From Sphingomonas gei (GTDB lineage Bacteria; Pseudomonadota; Alphaproteobacteria; Sphingomonadales; Sphingomonadaceae), in assembly GCF_004792685.1 (NCBI RefSeq), contig NZ_SRXT01000004.1:434001-498000 (forward strand): a stretch of 64,000 bases of DNA. Direction: 5' to 3'. This document shows, piece by piece, positions 35,874 through 44,249 of the stretch (its first letter is position 1; every line of letters begins with the position of its first letter). The notes below the pieces were generated by a model. That model was not told the origin of the DNA, searched no databases, and was given only the letters and a program-made list of their open reading frames with translations. Position numbers and translations under genes: made by a program.

Positions 35874-37393
35874 CCGCCGCCTTCGCCCGCGTGCCCGAAC
35901 TGCTGGCGCAGCATCTGCTGCTCGCCTTCTCGGCGCTCTTGCTCGGACTCGTCGTCAGCCTGCCGCTGGTGGTGCTGTCGTCGCGCAACAAGATCGTGGC
36001 GCGGATCGCGCTCGGCTTTGCCGGCCTCGTCCAGACGATCCCGAGCCTCGCATTGCTCGCATTGTTCTACCCGATCCTGCTGTGGCTCTCGGCGCTGGTC
36101 GGTGGGGGAATCCCGGCGCTCGGCTTCCTGCCTTCGCTGCTCGCGTTGTCGCTTTACGCATTGCTGCCGATCCTTCGGAACGGAGTCACCGGGCTGGCGA
36201 CTCTCGATCCCGCGGTGATCGAGGCCGCCGACGGCATGGGGATGACGCGGAACCAGCGGCTGCGGCTGGTCGAGGCGCCTTTGGTCGCGCCCATGCTGAT
36301 GGCCGGGATCCGCACTGCCGCGGTATGGACGATCGGCGCAGCGACGCTGTCGACAACGGTCGGCCAGCCGAGCCTCGGCGATCTGATTTTCGCCGGGCTG
36401 CAGACGCAGAACTGGACGCTGGTGCTCGCCGGCTGCGTCGCCGCTGCCGGGCTGGCGCTGGGAGTCGACGCGCTGCTGGGGCTCGCGGAGTTCGGCATCG
36501 CGCGGAGAAGGCGCGGACTGGTCTGGGGCAGCCTGGGCGCTTTGCTGGCAATCGCCGCGATTGCGCTCGCACCGGCATGGCCGGCGGCGCGGGGCACCGT
36601 CACCATCGGCGCCAAGGGCTTTTCCGAGCAATATATTCTCGCCCGGCTGATCGGGCACCGGCTCGAGGCCGCAGGATATCGGGTCCGCTATCGCGAGGGG
36701 CTGGGCTCGGCGGTGGCGTTCGGGGCGCTCGCGGCGGGCGATGTCGACGTCTATGTCGATTATTCGGGAACGCTATGGACCAACCAGATGCGCCGCGCCG
36801 ATGTCCCGCCACGCCAGGCGATCGTCGACGGAGTCGCCCAATGGGCCAGAGCGACGCACGGCGTGGCCTCGCTCGGATCGCTGGGGTTCGAGAATGCCTA
36901 TGCCTTCGCGATGCGCGGCGAGGATGCCCGGCGCCGCGGCATCGCGAGCCTCAGCGATCTCGCGGCGCAGGCGGGCGAACTCGACTTCGCCACCGACGTC
37001 GAATTCCTCGAGCGTTCCGAATGGGCCGCGGTGCGCCGCGCTTATGGCATCCGCTTCAAGTCGGCGCGGCCCTATCAGCCGACCTTCATGTACCGCGCGC
37101 TGACGAGCGGCGAGGCCGACGTGATCCCGGCATTCTCTTCGGACGGGCGCGTCGTCGCCGATCGGCTCGCCATCCTCTCCGATCCCAAGGGCGCCATCCC
37201 GGGCTATGACGCGATGCTGTTGCTTGCACCGAAGCGGGCTCGGGATAGTCGATTCCAGGCAGCGCTGCGCCCGCTGATCGGTGCGATTCGAGTGGAGAAG
37301 ATGCGCGAAGCCAATTATCTCGTCGATCGCGACACGGACAAGCAAAGCCCCGATCAGGCCGCGAAGTGGCTGGCAAGTGGACTCGCGCGCTGA
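35870..37393 (+). CDS. Osmoprotectant ABC permease fused to substrate-binding domain
   Basis: Residues 1 to about 240 form the permease with five or six helices and the EAA-type loop AADGMGMTRNQRLRLVEAPLV. Residues from about 245 on form an OpuAC/ProX-like binding domain (TVTIGAKGFSEQYILARLIG, DVDVYVDYSGTLWTNQ, EFLERSEWAAVRRAYG). The fusion fits glycine betaine, choline or carnitine uptake systems of the OpuC/Opu type. The binding domain is joined to the last helix, so it is exported with the permease. The GTG start overlaps the ATPase stop. Confidence 0.87.
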   Translation: MTAAFARVPELLAQHLLLAFSALLLGLVVSLPLVVLSSRNKIVARIALGFAGLVQTIPSLALLALFYPILLWLSALVGGGIPALGFLPSLLALSLYALLPILRNGVTGLATLDPAVIEAADGMGMTRNQRLRLVEAPLVAPMLMAGIRTAAVWTIGAATLSTTVGQPSLGDLIFAGLQTQNWTLVLAGCVAAAGLALGVDALLGLAEFGIARRRRGLVWGSLGALLAIAAIALAPAWPAARGTVTIGAKGFSEQYILARLIGHRLEAAGYRVRYREGLGSAVAFGALAAGDVDVYVDYSGTLWTNQMRRADVPPRQAIVDGVAQWARATHGVASLGSLGFENAYAFAMRGEDARRRGIASLSDLAAQAGELDFATDVEFLERSEWAAVRRAYGIRFKSARPYQPTFMYRALTSGEADVIPAFSSDGRVVADRLAILSDPKGAIPGYDAMLLLAPKRARDSRFQAALRPLIGAIRVEKMREANYLVDRDTDKQSPDQAAKWLASGLAR

Positions 37394-37398
37394 ATCTG

Positions 37399-37412
37399 CG
37401 TTATCGCTAACA
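37399..37412. promoter_or_regulatory. Candidate LacI-type operator upstream of GH3 gene
   Basis: The palindrome GTTA-TCGC-TAAC (37400-37411) with flanking C and A matches 12 of 14 positions of the TGTTAGCGCTAACA-type operators known for LacI-family sugar regulators in alphaproteobacteria and xanthomonads. It sits 23 nt before the GH3 start. A near-identical site lies before the aldehyde dehydrogenase gene at 43052-43065. Confidence 0.5.
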
Positions 37413-37434
37413 CAAATATAACGGAGGAGCTGAG

Positions 37435-39906
37435 ATGCGGTCTGGAACCAAGCTGTTGCTTGCGAGCACGATTCTATGGGCCGCGCCGGCTTTGGCGCAG
37501 CAGGCACCGACAGCGCTGTCTGACGGCCCGACCGTCGCCGATCCGGCGAAATGGCCGAAGGCGGCGAGCGAGGGCCTGGTCGATCCCGATACCGAGAAGT
37601 TCGTCTCCGGCCTGATCGCCAAAATGACGCTCGAGCAGAAGGTCGGCCAGATGATCCAGGGTGATATCGGCAGCATCAAGCCCGAGGAATTGCGCCAATA
37701 TCCGCTCGGCTCGATCCTCGCTGGCGGTAATTCGCCGCCACTTTCGGGCAACGATCGCTCGGGCCAGGCCGATTGGGTGGCCACTGCCCGCGCCTTCCGC
37801 GCCGTCGCGATGGAGCCGCACCCAGGCAGCGTCACCATCCCGCTGATCTTCGGCGTCGACGCGGTGCACGGCAACAACAACGTCATCGGCGCGACGATCT
37901 TTCCGCACAATATCGGGCTGGGCGCGGCCAACGATCCGGCGCTGATCCGCCGCATCGGCGCGGCCACCGCTGCCGAGACCGCCGCCGCCGGGCCCGACTG
38001 GGCGTTCGGGCCGACCCTGGCAGTGCCGCAGGACGATCGCTGGGGCCGCAGCTACGAAGGCTATTCGGAGGATCCGGCGATCGTCCGTTCCTATGCCGGC
38101 GAGATGATCCGCGGGCTCCAGGGCGAACCGGACACCAAGGGCCGCATCCAGAAGGGCAAGGTCGCCGCTTCGGCCAAGCATTTCCTCGGCGATGGCGGCA
38201 CGTTCAACGGCGTGGACCAGGGCGACACGCGCGTCGGCGAGGACGAACTGATCGCGATCCACGGCGCCGGCTATCCGAACGCGATCGAAGCCGGCACGCT
38301 GACGGTGATGGCGTCGTACAACAGCTGGAATGGCGCGAAGATGCACGGCAACAAGTCGCTGCTCACCGATGTGCTCAAGGGCCGGATGGGGTTCCAGGGC
38401 TTCGTCGTCGGCGACTGGAACGGCCATGGCCAGATCCCCGGCTGCACGCCGACCGATTGCGCCGCCACCTTCAACGCCGGGCTCGACATGGCGATGGCGC
38501 CGGACAGCTGGAAGGGGCTGTTCGAATCGACCGTGCGCCATGTGAAGGACGGCACGATCCCGATGGCGCGAGTCGACGATGCGGTGCGCCGCATCCTGCG
38601 GGTCAAGGCCAAGCTCGGATTGTTCGATCCGGCCCGTCCGGTCGAGGGCAAGACGGACGTGCTGGGATCGCCCGAGCACCGCGCGATCGCCCGCCAGGCT
38701 GTGGCTGAATCGCTCGTCTTGCTCAAGAATGAAGGCGTGCTGCCGGTGAAGGCCGGCGCGAAGGTACTGGTCACCGGCCCCGGTGCCGATTCGCTGGGAA
38801 TGCAGACCGGCGGCTGGACGCTCAGCTGGCAAGGCGACGGCAATGGCAACGAGCTGTTCCCCAATGGCGAGTCGATCTTTTCGGGCGTGAAGAAGGCAGT
38901 CGAGGCCGCCGGCGGCACCGCGACCCTCTCGCCCGACGGGACCTTCACTTCGCAGCCCGACGTGGCGATCGTGGTGTTCGGCGAGCAGCCTTATGCCGAG
39001 ATGCGGGGGGATATTCGCACGCTCGAATTCCAGCCCGGCGACAAACAGGCGCTGGGGCTGCTCAAGAAGCTCAAAAATGCCGGGGTTCCGGTGGTTTCGG
39101 TGTTCCTCTCCGGGCGTCCGCTCTGGGCGAATCCCGAGATCAACGCCTCGGACGCGTTCGTCGCGGCGTGGCTGCCGGGCAGCGAGGGCGGCGGAGTCGC
39201 CGATGTGCTGGTCGGCGACGCGGCGGGCAAGCCGCGGAGCGACTTCAAGGGGCGGCTGTCGTTCAGCTGGCCGAAGACCGCCGGCCAGTTCAACCTCAAC
39301 AAGGGCAGGCCGGGCTACGACCCTTTGTTCGCGCTCGGCTACGGCCTGAGCTATGCCAAAGGCGGCGCGGTGCCGGCGCTGAGCGAGGAGGCGGGGATCG
39401 ACCCGTCGCTCGGCAATACCAGCACCTATTTCGCCAAGGGCGTCACGCCGGCGCCGTTCTCGTTCGCGACCGACAGCCGGATCACGCGCAAGACGGTCGA
39501 CGGCCCGCAGACGCAGGAAGGCGCGCAGCAATTGGTCTGGCCGAACGGCCCGGCGACCTTGCGGATCGGCGGCGGCGATCTCGATTTGAGCCGCGAGGCC
39601 AATGGCGATCTGTCGCTGCAGATCAGCTACCGAGTCGATCGCGCCCCGGCGGGCAAGGTCCAGCTGAGCATGGAAGGCGGCACCAACAAGGGGACGATCG
39701 ACGCGACCAGTCTGTTCAACGGCCAGGTCGGCACGTGGCGCACCGCCAAGATCTTCCTCAAATGCTATCAGCAGAACGGAGTCGACCTCGCCAAGGTCGG
39801 CGCGCCACTGGTGCTCCAGGCGTCGGGGCCGTTCGGGCTGAGCCTCGCCGATGTGCGGATCGTCTCCGATCCGAACGCGTCGATCTGCCCGGGAGCCAAG
39901 CCTTGA
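37435..39906 (+). CDS. Secreted GH3 beta-glucosidase (ExoP-like)
   Basis: Glycoside hydrolase of 823 residues that should release glucose from beta-linked glucans or oligosaccharides outside the cytosol. A signal peptide ends near PALAQQ (residue 22). The GH3 N-terminal barrel has KHFLGDGGTFNGVDQGD and the nucleophile Asp (D327) in GFVVGDWNGHGQ. The second GH3 domain has VAESLVLLKNEGVLPV and GRPLWANPE. A C-terminal carbohydrate-binding-like domain (about residues 660-820) matches exo-1,3/1,4-glucanases of this group. GGAGGAG is next to the start. Confidence 0.9.
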   Translation: MRSGTKLLLASTILWAAPALAQQAPTALSDGPTVADPAKWPKAASEGLVDPDTEKFVSGLIAKMTLEQKVGQMIQGDIGSIKPEELRQYPLGSILAGGNSPPLSGNDRSGQADWVATARAFRAVAMEPHPGSVTIPLIFGVDAVHGNNNVIGATIFPHNIGLGAANDPALIRRIGAATAAETAAAGPDWAFGPTLAVPQDDRWGRSYEGYSEDPAIVRSYAGEMIRGLQGEPDTKGRIQKGKVAASAKHFLGDGGTFNGVDQGDTRVGEDELIAIHGAGYPNAIEAGTLTVMASYNSWNGAKMHGNKSLLTDVLKGRMGFQGFVVGDWNGHGQIPGCTPTDCAATFNAGLDMAMAPDSWKGLFESTVRHVKDGTIPMARVDDAVRRILRVKAKLGLFDPARPVEGKTDVLGSPEHRAIARQAVAESLVLLKNEGVLPVKAGAKVLVTGPGADSLGMQTGGWTLSWQGDGNGNELFPNGESIFSGVKKAVEAAGGTATLSPDGTFTSQPDVAIVVFGEQPYAEMRGDIRTLEFQPGDKQALGLLKKLKNAGVPVVSVFLSGRPLWANPEINASDAFVAAWLPGSEGGGVADVLVGDAAGKPRSDFKGRLSFSWPKTAGQFNLNKGRPGYDPLFALGYGLSYAKGGAVPALSEEAGIDPSLGNTSTYFAKGVTPAPFSFATDSRITRKTVDGPQTQEGAQQLVWPNGPATLRIGGGDLDLSREANGDLSLQISYRVDRAPAGKVQLSMEGGTNKGTIDATSLFNGQVGTWRTAKIFLKCYQQNGVDLAKVGAPLVLQASGPFGLSLADVRIVSDPNASICPGAKP

Positions 39907-40943
39907 GCGAAGCCGCGGCAATCGAAAGGATCGCGATTGCCCGCGGCGGCATCCGCGCCGAGCTGCTCACGCTCGGCGCGGCGCTGCACACGCTCGAAGT
40001 GCCGGACCGCGACGGCAAGCGTGCCAATGTCGTGCTCGGCTATCGCGACCTCGAAGAGTATCGCGCGCACCCACGTTTCTATGGCGTCGTCGCGGGGCGC
40101 TACGCCAATCGGATCGGCGGCGCGCGGTTCAACCTGGACGGTGTGGAATATCGGCTGCCTGCCAATAGCGGGGCGAACAACCTGCATTCGGGGCCGCGCG
40201 GGTTCGATCTGCAAGACTGGAAGGTCGAAGCGCGCGATGCGCATTCGGTGACCTTCGCGCTGCTGAGCCCGCACCTCGACAATGGCTTCCCGGGCAATCT
40301 CCATGTCCAGGTACGCTATGCGATCGACGGCGACGGACTGGCGATCGGCTTCCGCGCCACCACCGATCACGCGACGGTGGTGAATCTGACCAACCACGCT
40401 TATTTCAACCTGGCCGGGGAGGGCAGCGGGACGACGATCCTCGATCATGTCCTGCAGATCCCGGCGAGCCAGATCACTCCGGTCGACGCCGCGCTGATTC
40501 CGACCGGCGCATATCAATCGGTCGACGGCACGCCGTTCGACTTCCGCACCCCCAAGCCGGTGGGGCGCGATATCGACGCGGCGGACCCGCAGATCGCGCT
40601 CGGCCGCGGCTATGACCATAATTTCGTGCTGGCCGGCGCGGCGGGCACGGTCCGCCGGATCGCGACTGTGTTCGACCCCGAATCGGGCCGCGCGCTGGAC
40701 GTGCATTCGACCGAGCCGGGGGTGCAGCTCTACACCGGCAACCATCTCGCCAACGGCGCGCCGGGCACCGGCGGCGGCAGCTATCCGATGCGCGGCGGGC
40801 TGTGTCTCGAACCCCAGAAATTCCCCGACAGCCCCAACAAGCCGGCTTTCCCTTCGGCGCGGCTCGATCCGGGGCAGGAATATCGCCACGACATGGCGTT
40901 CCGGTTTCGAACGGCGAAGGATGCGGCCGGCGCGTTCGGCTAG
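39903..40943 (+). CDS. galM: Aldose 1-epimerase
   Basis: Interconverts the alpha and beta anomers of hexoses such as glucose or galactose. The 346-residue protein has YGVVAGRYANRIGGARF, the catalytic His region LTNHAYFNLAGEG and the Glu in LCLEPQKFPDSPN. The TTG at 39903 overlaps the GH3 stop (TTGA), so the epimerase is coupled to the beta-glucosidase, whose beta-glucose product it would act on. There is no signal peptide, so it should be cytosolic. Confidence 0.9.
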   Translation: MSEAAAIERIAIARGGIRAELLTLGAALHTLEVPDRDGKRANVVLGYRDLEEYRAHPRFYGVVAGRYANRIGGARFNLDGVEYRLPANSGANNLHSGPRGFDLQDWKVEARDAHSVTFALLSPHLDNGFPGNLHVQVRYAIDGDGLAIGFRATTDHATVVNLTNHAYFNLAGEGSGTTILDHVLQIPASQITPVDAALIPTGAYQSVDGTPFDFRTPKPVGRDIDAADPQIALGRGYDHNFVLAGAAGTVRRIATVFDPESGRALDVHSTEPGVQLYTGNHLANGAPGTGGGSYPMRGGLCLEPQKFPDSPNKPAFPSARLDPGQEYRHDMAFRFRTAKDAAGAFG

Positions 40944-40987
40944 CGCCGGAGGTTGCGGCAGCCGCGCGTCGCCGTCAGGATGCGGGG

Positions 40988-41386
40988 ATGACCGTTCGCA
41001 TAGCAACCTGCCGCTGTGGACAATTGCGGGCGACCTGCACCGGAGAGCCGGTGCGCATATCGGTCTGTCACTGCCTCGATTGCCAGAAGCGCAGCGGCAG
41101 CGCTTTCGCCTTTCAGGCGCGGTGGCCCGACGAAAGCGTTCGGCTGGAAGGCGAACGCAGTGAATGGTCGCACAGGAGCGATAGCGGCGCACTCGCGGTT
41201 TTCCGCTTCTGTCCGCGATGCGGCGCGACGGTCGCGTATGCCAGCGAGGGGATGCCGGGGATGACCGCGATCGCCGTCGGCGCGTTCGCAGATCCCGATT
41301 TTCCGCCGCCGCACTATTCGGTCTATGAGGGGCGAAAGCATGCGTGGGTCGCGCTGCTCGGCGACGCCATCGAGCATTTCGACTGA
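40988..41386 (+). CDS. GFA/CENP-V-domain zinc protein
   Basis: A 132-residue protein of the glutathione-dependent formaldehyde-activating (GFA) superfamily. Zinc ligands are in ATCRCGQLRATC, VCHCLDCQKRSGSAF and FRFCPRCGATVAY. Most members of this superfamily have no confirmed activity. It is 44 nt after galM and may be in the same transcript. Confidence 0.85.
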   Translation: MTVRIATCRCGQLRATCTGEPVRISVCHCLDCQKRSGSAFAFQARWPDESVRLEGERSEWSHRSDSGALAVFRFCPRCGATVAYASEGMPGMTAIAVGAFADPDFPPPHYSVYEGRKHAWVALLGDAIEHFD

Positions 41387-41402
41387 CCGGCACCAACGCT
41401 AA

Positions 41403-41430
41403 GGGCCGGACTCCTCGCGGAGCCCGGCCC
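41403..41430. terminator. Putative hairpin terminator between convergent genes
   Basis: A stem of 12 pairs with one mismatch (41403-41414 with 41419-41430) around TCGC, located between the converging GFA and aldehyde dehydrogenase genes. The T-run is absent, so efficiency is uncertain. Confidence 0.45.
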
Positions 41431-41453
41431 GATCTTGCTAGACCAAATGGTCG

Positions 41454-43025
41454 TTACAGCGTCGGCGTGCCGTTCACCCGGCGCGGAACGGAGGAATCGT
41501 CGCGCAGCTCGGCAGGGAGCAGCGCGGCCGGCAGGTCCTGATAGGCCACCGGGCGCAGGAAGCGCTCGATCGCCAGCGTGCCTACCGAGGTGCTGCGGCC
41601 GTCCGAAGTCGACGGGAAGGGTCCGCCATGGACCTGTGCGTCGGTGACTTCGACGCCGGTCGGCCAGCCATTGGCGAGAATGCGCCCGGCGAGCCGCTCG
41701 AGCACCGGCAACAGTTGCTGCGCGGTCTCGGTGTCGCTCTCCTCGAGGTGCAGCGTCGCCGTGAGCTGGCCCTCGAGCAGGGTCACCACCTTGCGCAGTT
41801 CGTCCACGTCGGCGCAGCGGACGAGCAGAGCGGCGGCACCGAACACTTCCTCGGCATGGCTCGGATCGGCGATGAAGTCGGCGCCGGTCATCGTGAACAA
41901 GGCGCCGCGACCCGAGGTCGGGCCCGACGGCTCCTGGCCTTCGGCAACCAGCTTGAGCGCGGGTGCCGAGGCCCAGCGCGCGACGCCGCTGGTATAGGCC
42001 TTGTGGATGCCGGGGGTGAGCATCACCTGCGACGGCGCTCCGAGCATCGCTTCCGAGGCGGAAGCGACGAATGTGTCGAGATCGGGACCTTCGAGCGCGA
42101 GCACGAGGCCCGGATTGGTGCAGAACTGGCCGGCGCCCAGCGTCAGCGAGGCGACGAATGCCTTGCCCAGCGCCTCCGCGCGCGCGGCGAGCGCGCCGGG
42201 GAGCAGGAAGACCGGATTGATGCTGCTCATCTCGGCATAGACCGGGATCGGCACCGGGCGGTTCTGCGCGAGCTTCATCAGCGCGATGCCGCCGCCGCGC
42301 GAGCCGGTGAAGCCGACTGCCTTGATCCGTGGATCGGTGACCAGGGCCGAGCCGACCGAATTGCCCGCGCCGTTGATCAGCGAGAACACGCCTGCGGGCA
42401 TGCCGGTCTTCTGCGCGGCGCGGGTGATCGCGCCGGCGACCAGTTCCGACGTGCCGGGATGCGCCGAATGGCCCTTGACGATGACCGGGCAGCCGGCGGC
42501 GAGCGCCGCGGCGGTGTCACCGCCGGCGACCGAGAATGCCAGCGGGAAGTTCGACGCGCCGAACACGGTGACCGGGCCGAGCGGGATCATGCGCAGGCGC
42601 AGATCGGGCTTGGGCGCCGGCGCGCGGTCGGGGATGGCGTGGTCGATGCGCGCGCGGAGATAGTCGCCGAGCCGCAGCTCCTTGGCGAACAGCCGCAGCT
42701 GGCCGGCGGTGCGCCCGCGCTCGCCGGTGAGGCGCGCCTGGGGCAGGCCGCTTTCCTGCATCGCCCGCTCGACGAGTTCCTCGCCCAGCGCCTCGATTTC
42801 CTCGGCGATCGCCTCGAGGAATTTGGCGTGGTCTTCGCGCGGCAAGGCGGCGTAGACCGGAGCGGCGGCTTCGGCGGCGGCGGCGGCGGTCTCGACATCG
42901 TCGGTGGTCGCGACGCTGAAGCTCGGCTCGATCTCCGCTCCAGTGGCGGCGGCGATCGCCTTGAAGCCCGGCCCGTCGCGCGCCACGCGCTTCGATGCGA
43001 CAAACAATTCCCCGGTCAGGGCCAT
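41454..43025 (-). CDS. 2,5-dioxovalerate (alpha-ketoglutarate semialdehyde) dehydrogenase
   Basis: NAD(P)-dependent aldehyde dehydrogenase of 523 residues, in the family that oxidises alpha-ketoglutarate semialdehyde to 2-oxoglutarate at the end of non-phosphorylating pentose and uronate routes. It shows VFGASNFPLAFSVAGGDTAAA, GHSAHPGTSELV, GFTGSRGGG, and the catalytic Cys (C302) in GAGQFCTNPG. The ATG at 43025 has GGAGAG upstream. A palindromic operator-like site lies 28 nt before the start. It follows the gntR gene on the same strand. Confidence 0.87.
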   Translation of the reverse strand: MALTGELFVASKRVARDGPGFKAIAAATGAEIEPSFSVATTDDVETAAAAAEAAAPVYAALPREDHAKFLEAIAEEIEALGEELVERAMQESGLPQARLTGERGRTAGQLRLFAKELRLGDYLRARIDHAIPDRAPAPKPDLRLRMIPLGPVTVFGASNFPLAFSVAGGDTAAALAAGCPVIVKGHSAHPGTSELVAGAITRAAQKTGMPAGVFSLINGAGNSVGSALVTDPRIKAVGFTGSRGGGIALMKLAQNRPVPIPVYAEMSSINPVFLLPGALAARAEALGKAFVASLTLGAGQFCTNPGLVLALEGPDLDTFVASASEAMLGAPSQVMLTPGIHKAYTSGVARWASAPALKLVAEGQEPSGPTSGRGALFTMTGADFIADPSHAEEVFGAAALLVRCADVDELRKVVTLLEGQLTATLHLEESDTETAQQLLPVLERLAGRILANGWPTGVEVTDAQVHGGPFPSTSDGRSTSVGTLAIERFLRPVAYQDLPAALLPAELRDDSSVPRRVNGTPTL

Positions 43026-43051
43026 GCGAACTCTCCGATGTGACAAAATGA

Positions 43052-43065
43052 AGTTAGCGGTAACA
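43052..43065. promoter_or_regulatory. Candidate operator upstream of aldehyde dehydrogenase
   Basis: The palindrome GTTA-GCGG-TAAC (43053-43064) is nearly the same as the one before the GH3 gene. On the minus strand it follows directly after a TATATT box (43072-43067), a position expected for repression. The nearest regulator is the GntR/FadR gene just upstream, but the sequence fits known LacI-type sites better. Confidence 0.5.
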
Positions 43066-43115
43066 AAATATACCCGGGGATTTAAGCATGCGGGTGCCGC
43101 GGTGCAACCCGAAGC

Positions 43116-43949
43116 TCAGCAGCAAACCGCGACCGGCCCGTGCCCGGCGCCCGGATCGCGCGCTTCCATCGTGTCGGTCAGCCCGCGTTCGACCAGCCGC
43201 GCCATCGCGTCATGGGCACCCTCGGCATCCTGCGCCTCGATCGCTTCATAGACTGCGAGGTGGACCGGCAGCGCGTCGTGCGGCGCGGGCAACCGGTGCT
43301 GCTTGAACGCCGTGGTGATCGCGATCGCCGCGGCGACGCCGCTGGTCAGCGAGACGATGAAGTCGTTCGCCGATGCCTCGAGCAATGCGGAGTGGAATTC
43401 CTTGTCGCAGCGCCGGCCGATCTCGGTGGCGAAGCCGTGCTGCGCGACGCCGTCGAGCCCCGCCTTCATCCGCGCGAGCTGCTCGGCGGTGCGACGCGTG
43501 GCGGCGAGCCGCGCGGCGTCGGGTTCGACGATGCGGCGGAGCTCGAACAGGCTCGCGATCAGCCTTTCGTCGGGCTCGCCGACGAAGATCCAGCCGAGCA
43601 CGTCGGGATCGAGCAAATGCCATTCCTTGCGGGGCGATACCTGCGTCCCGATCTTGGGCCGCGAATTGACCAGCCCCTTGGCGGCGAGGATGCGGATCGC
43701 CTCGCGATAGGCGGTGCGCGAGACGTTGAACTGGCTGCTCGCGGCGATTTCACCTTCGAGGATCTGGCCGGGCTCGAGCAATCCCGAGACGATGCGGATG
43801 CCGAGCTCGCGCGCCACCGTGCCGTGCAGCCGCAGCGAGCGCGGCCGCGGCGGGCGACGCCGCACGCGCTTGGGCCTGGCATCGGGCTGCGGCTTGGGCT
43901 GGGCGGTGGCCATCGGCTCCTGGCTGACTGAGGCGGCCGGACTCGTCAT
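43116..43949 (-). CDS. GntR-family (FadR/FCD) transcriptional regulator
   Basis: A 277-residue DNA-binding protein. After an Arg/Pro-rich leader comes the winged helix-turn-helix (GLLEPGQILEGEIAASSQFN, SRTAYREAIRILAAKGLV). The FCD effector domain has FELRRIVEPDAARLAA, the metal-site region RRCDKEFHSALLEASAND and HLAVYEAI. FadR-type regulators of sugar-acid pathways often sit beside semialdehyde dehydrogenases. ATG 43949 is used; ATG 43913 has AGGAG upstream but only 3 nt away, and would trim the leader. The Cys-Cys C-terminus is unusual. Confidence 0.87.
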   Translation of the reverse strand: MTSPAASVSQEPMATAQPKPQPDARPKRVRRRPPRPRSLRLHGTVARELGIRIVSGLLEPGQILEGEIAASSQFNVSRTAYREAIRILAAKGLVNSRPKIGTQVSPRKEWHLLDPDVLGWIFVGEPDERLIASLFELRRIVEPDAARLAATRRTAEQLARMKAGLDGVAQHGFATEIGRRCDKEFHSALLEASANDFIVSLTSGVAAAIAITTAFKQHRLPAPHDALPVHLAVYEAIEAQDAEGAHDAMARLVERGLTDTMEARDPGAGHGPVAVCC

Positions 43950-44249
43950 CGGCTGCCGGTGCCGCTCTCTAGCTGCATTTGCGCGGCACATAAAGGCCGG
44001 CGCGCGCGGCCAAGATCAGGCGGCCGCAACCGTACAAGACGCATAGATCACGGTGCGCGTGGGCACGATGTCGGAATGAAACATCCACTGTGAACGAAAA
44101 TTACAAAAGCACTTTCAAGGTAAAATATCGCTGTTAACGTGGGAGTTGCGAGTCGCCGGGATTGTCGAATCCCGCCTGGGCTTTGCCGGTCCCGATTTGG
44201 GGGCGACGGCGGCTCGCGCCGAGGGCAGTCGTCCCCAACAGGGGAGTTA
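43950..44249. other. Divergent intergenic region before the autotransporter gene
   Basis: 300 nt between the divergent gntR and autotransporter genes. An AT-rich patch lies at about 44090-44130, with a TAAAAT box at 44121-44126 but no well-spaced -35. A short hairpin (7-bp stem, 44157-44163 with 44168-44174) lies downstream in the probable leader. No gene was found here. Confidence 0.4.

Noticed and set aside
37474-39921. Long minus-strand frame opposite the GH3 gene.
   Set aside because: Antisense to a certain secreted enzyme; no motif, signal or start site.
44101-44126. TTACAA and TAAAAT boxes before the autotransporter gene.
   Set aside because: Only 14 nt apart, too short for a sigma-70-type promoter; recorded as an AT-rich region only.
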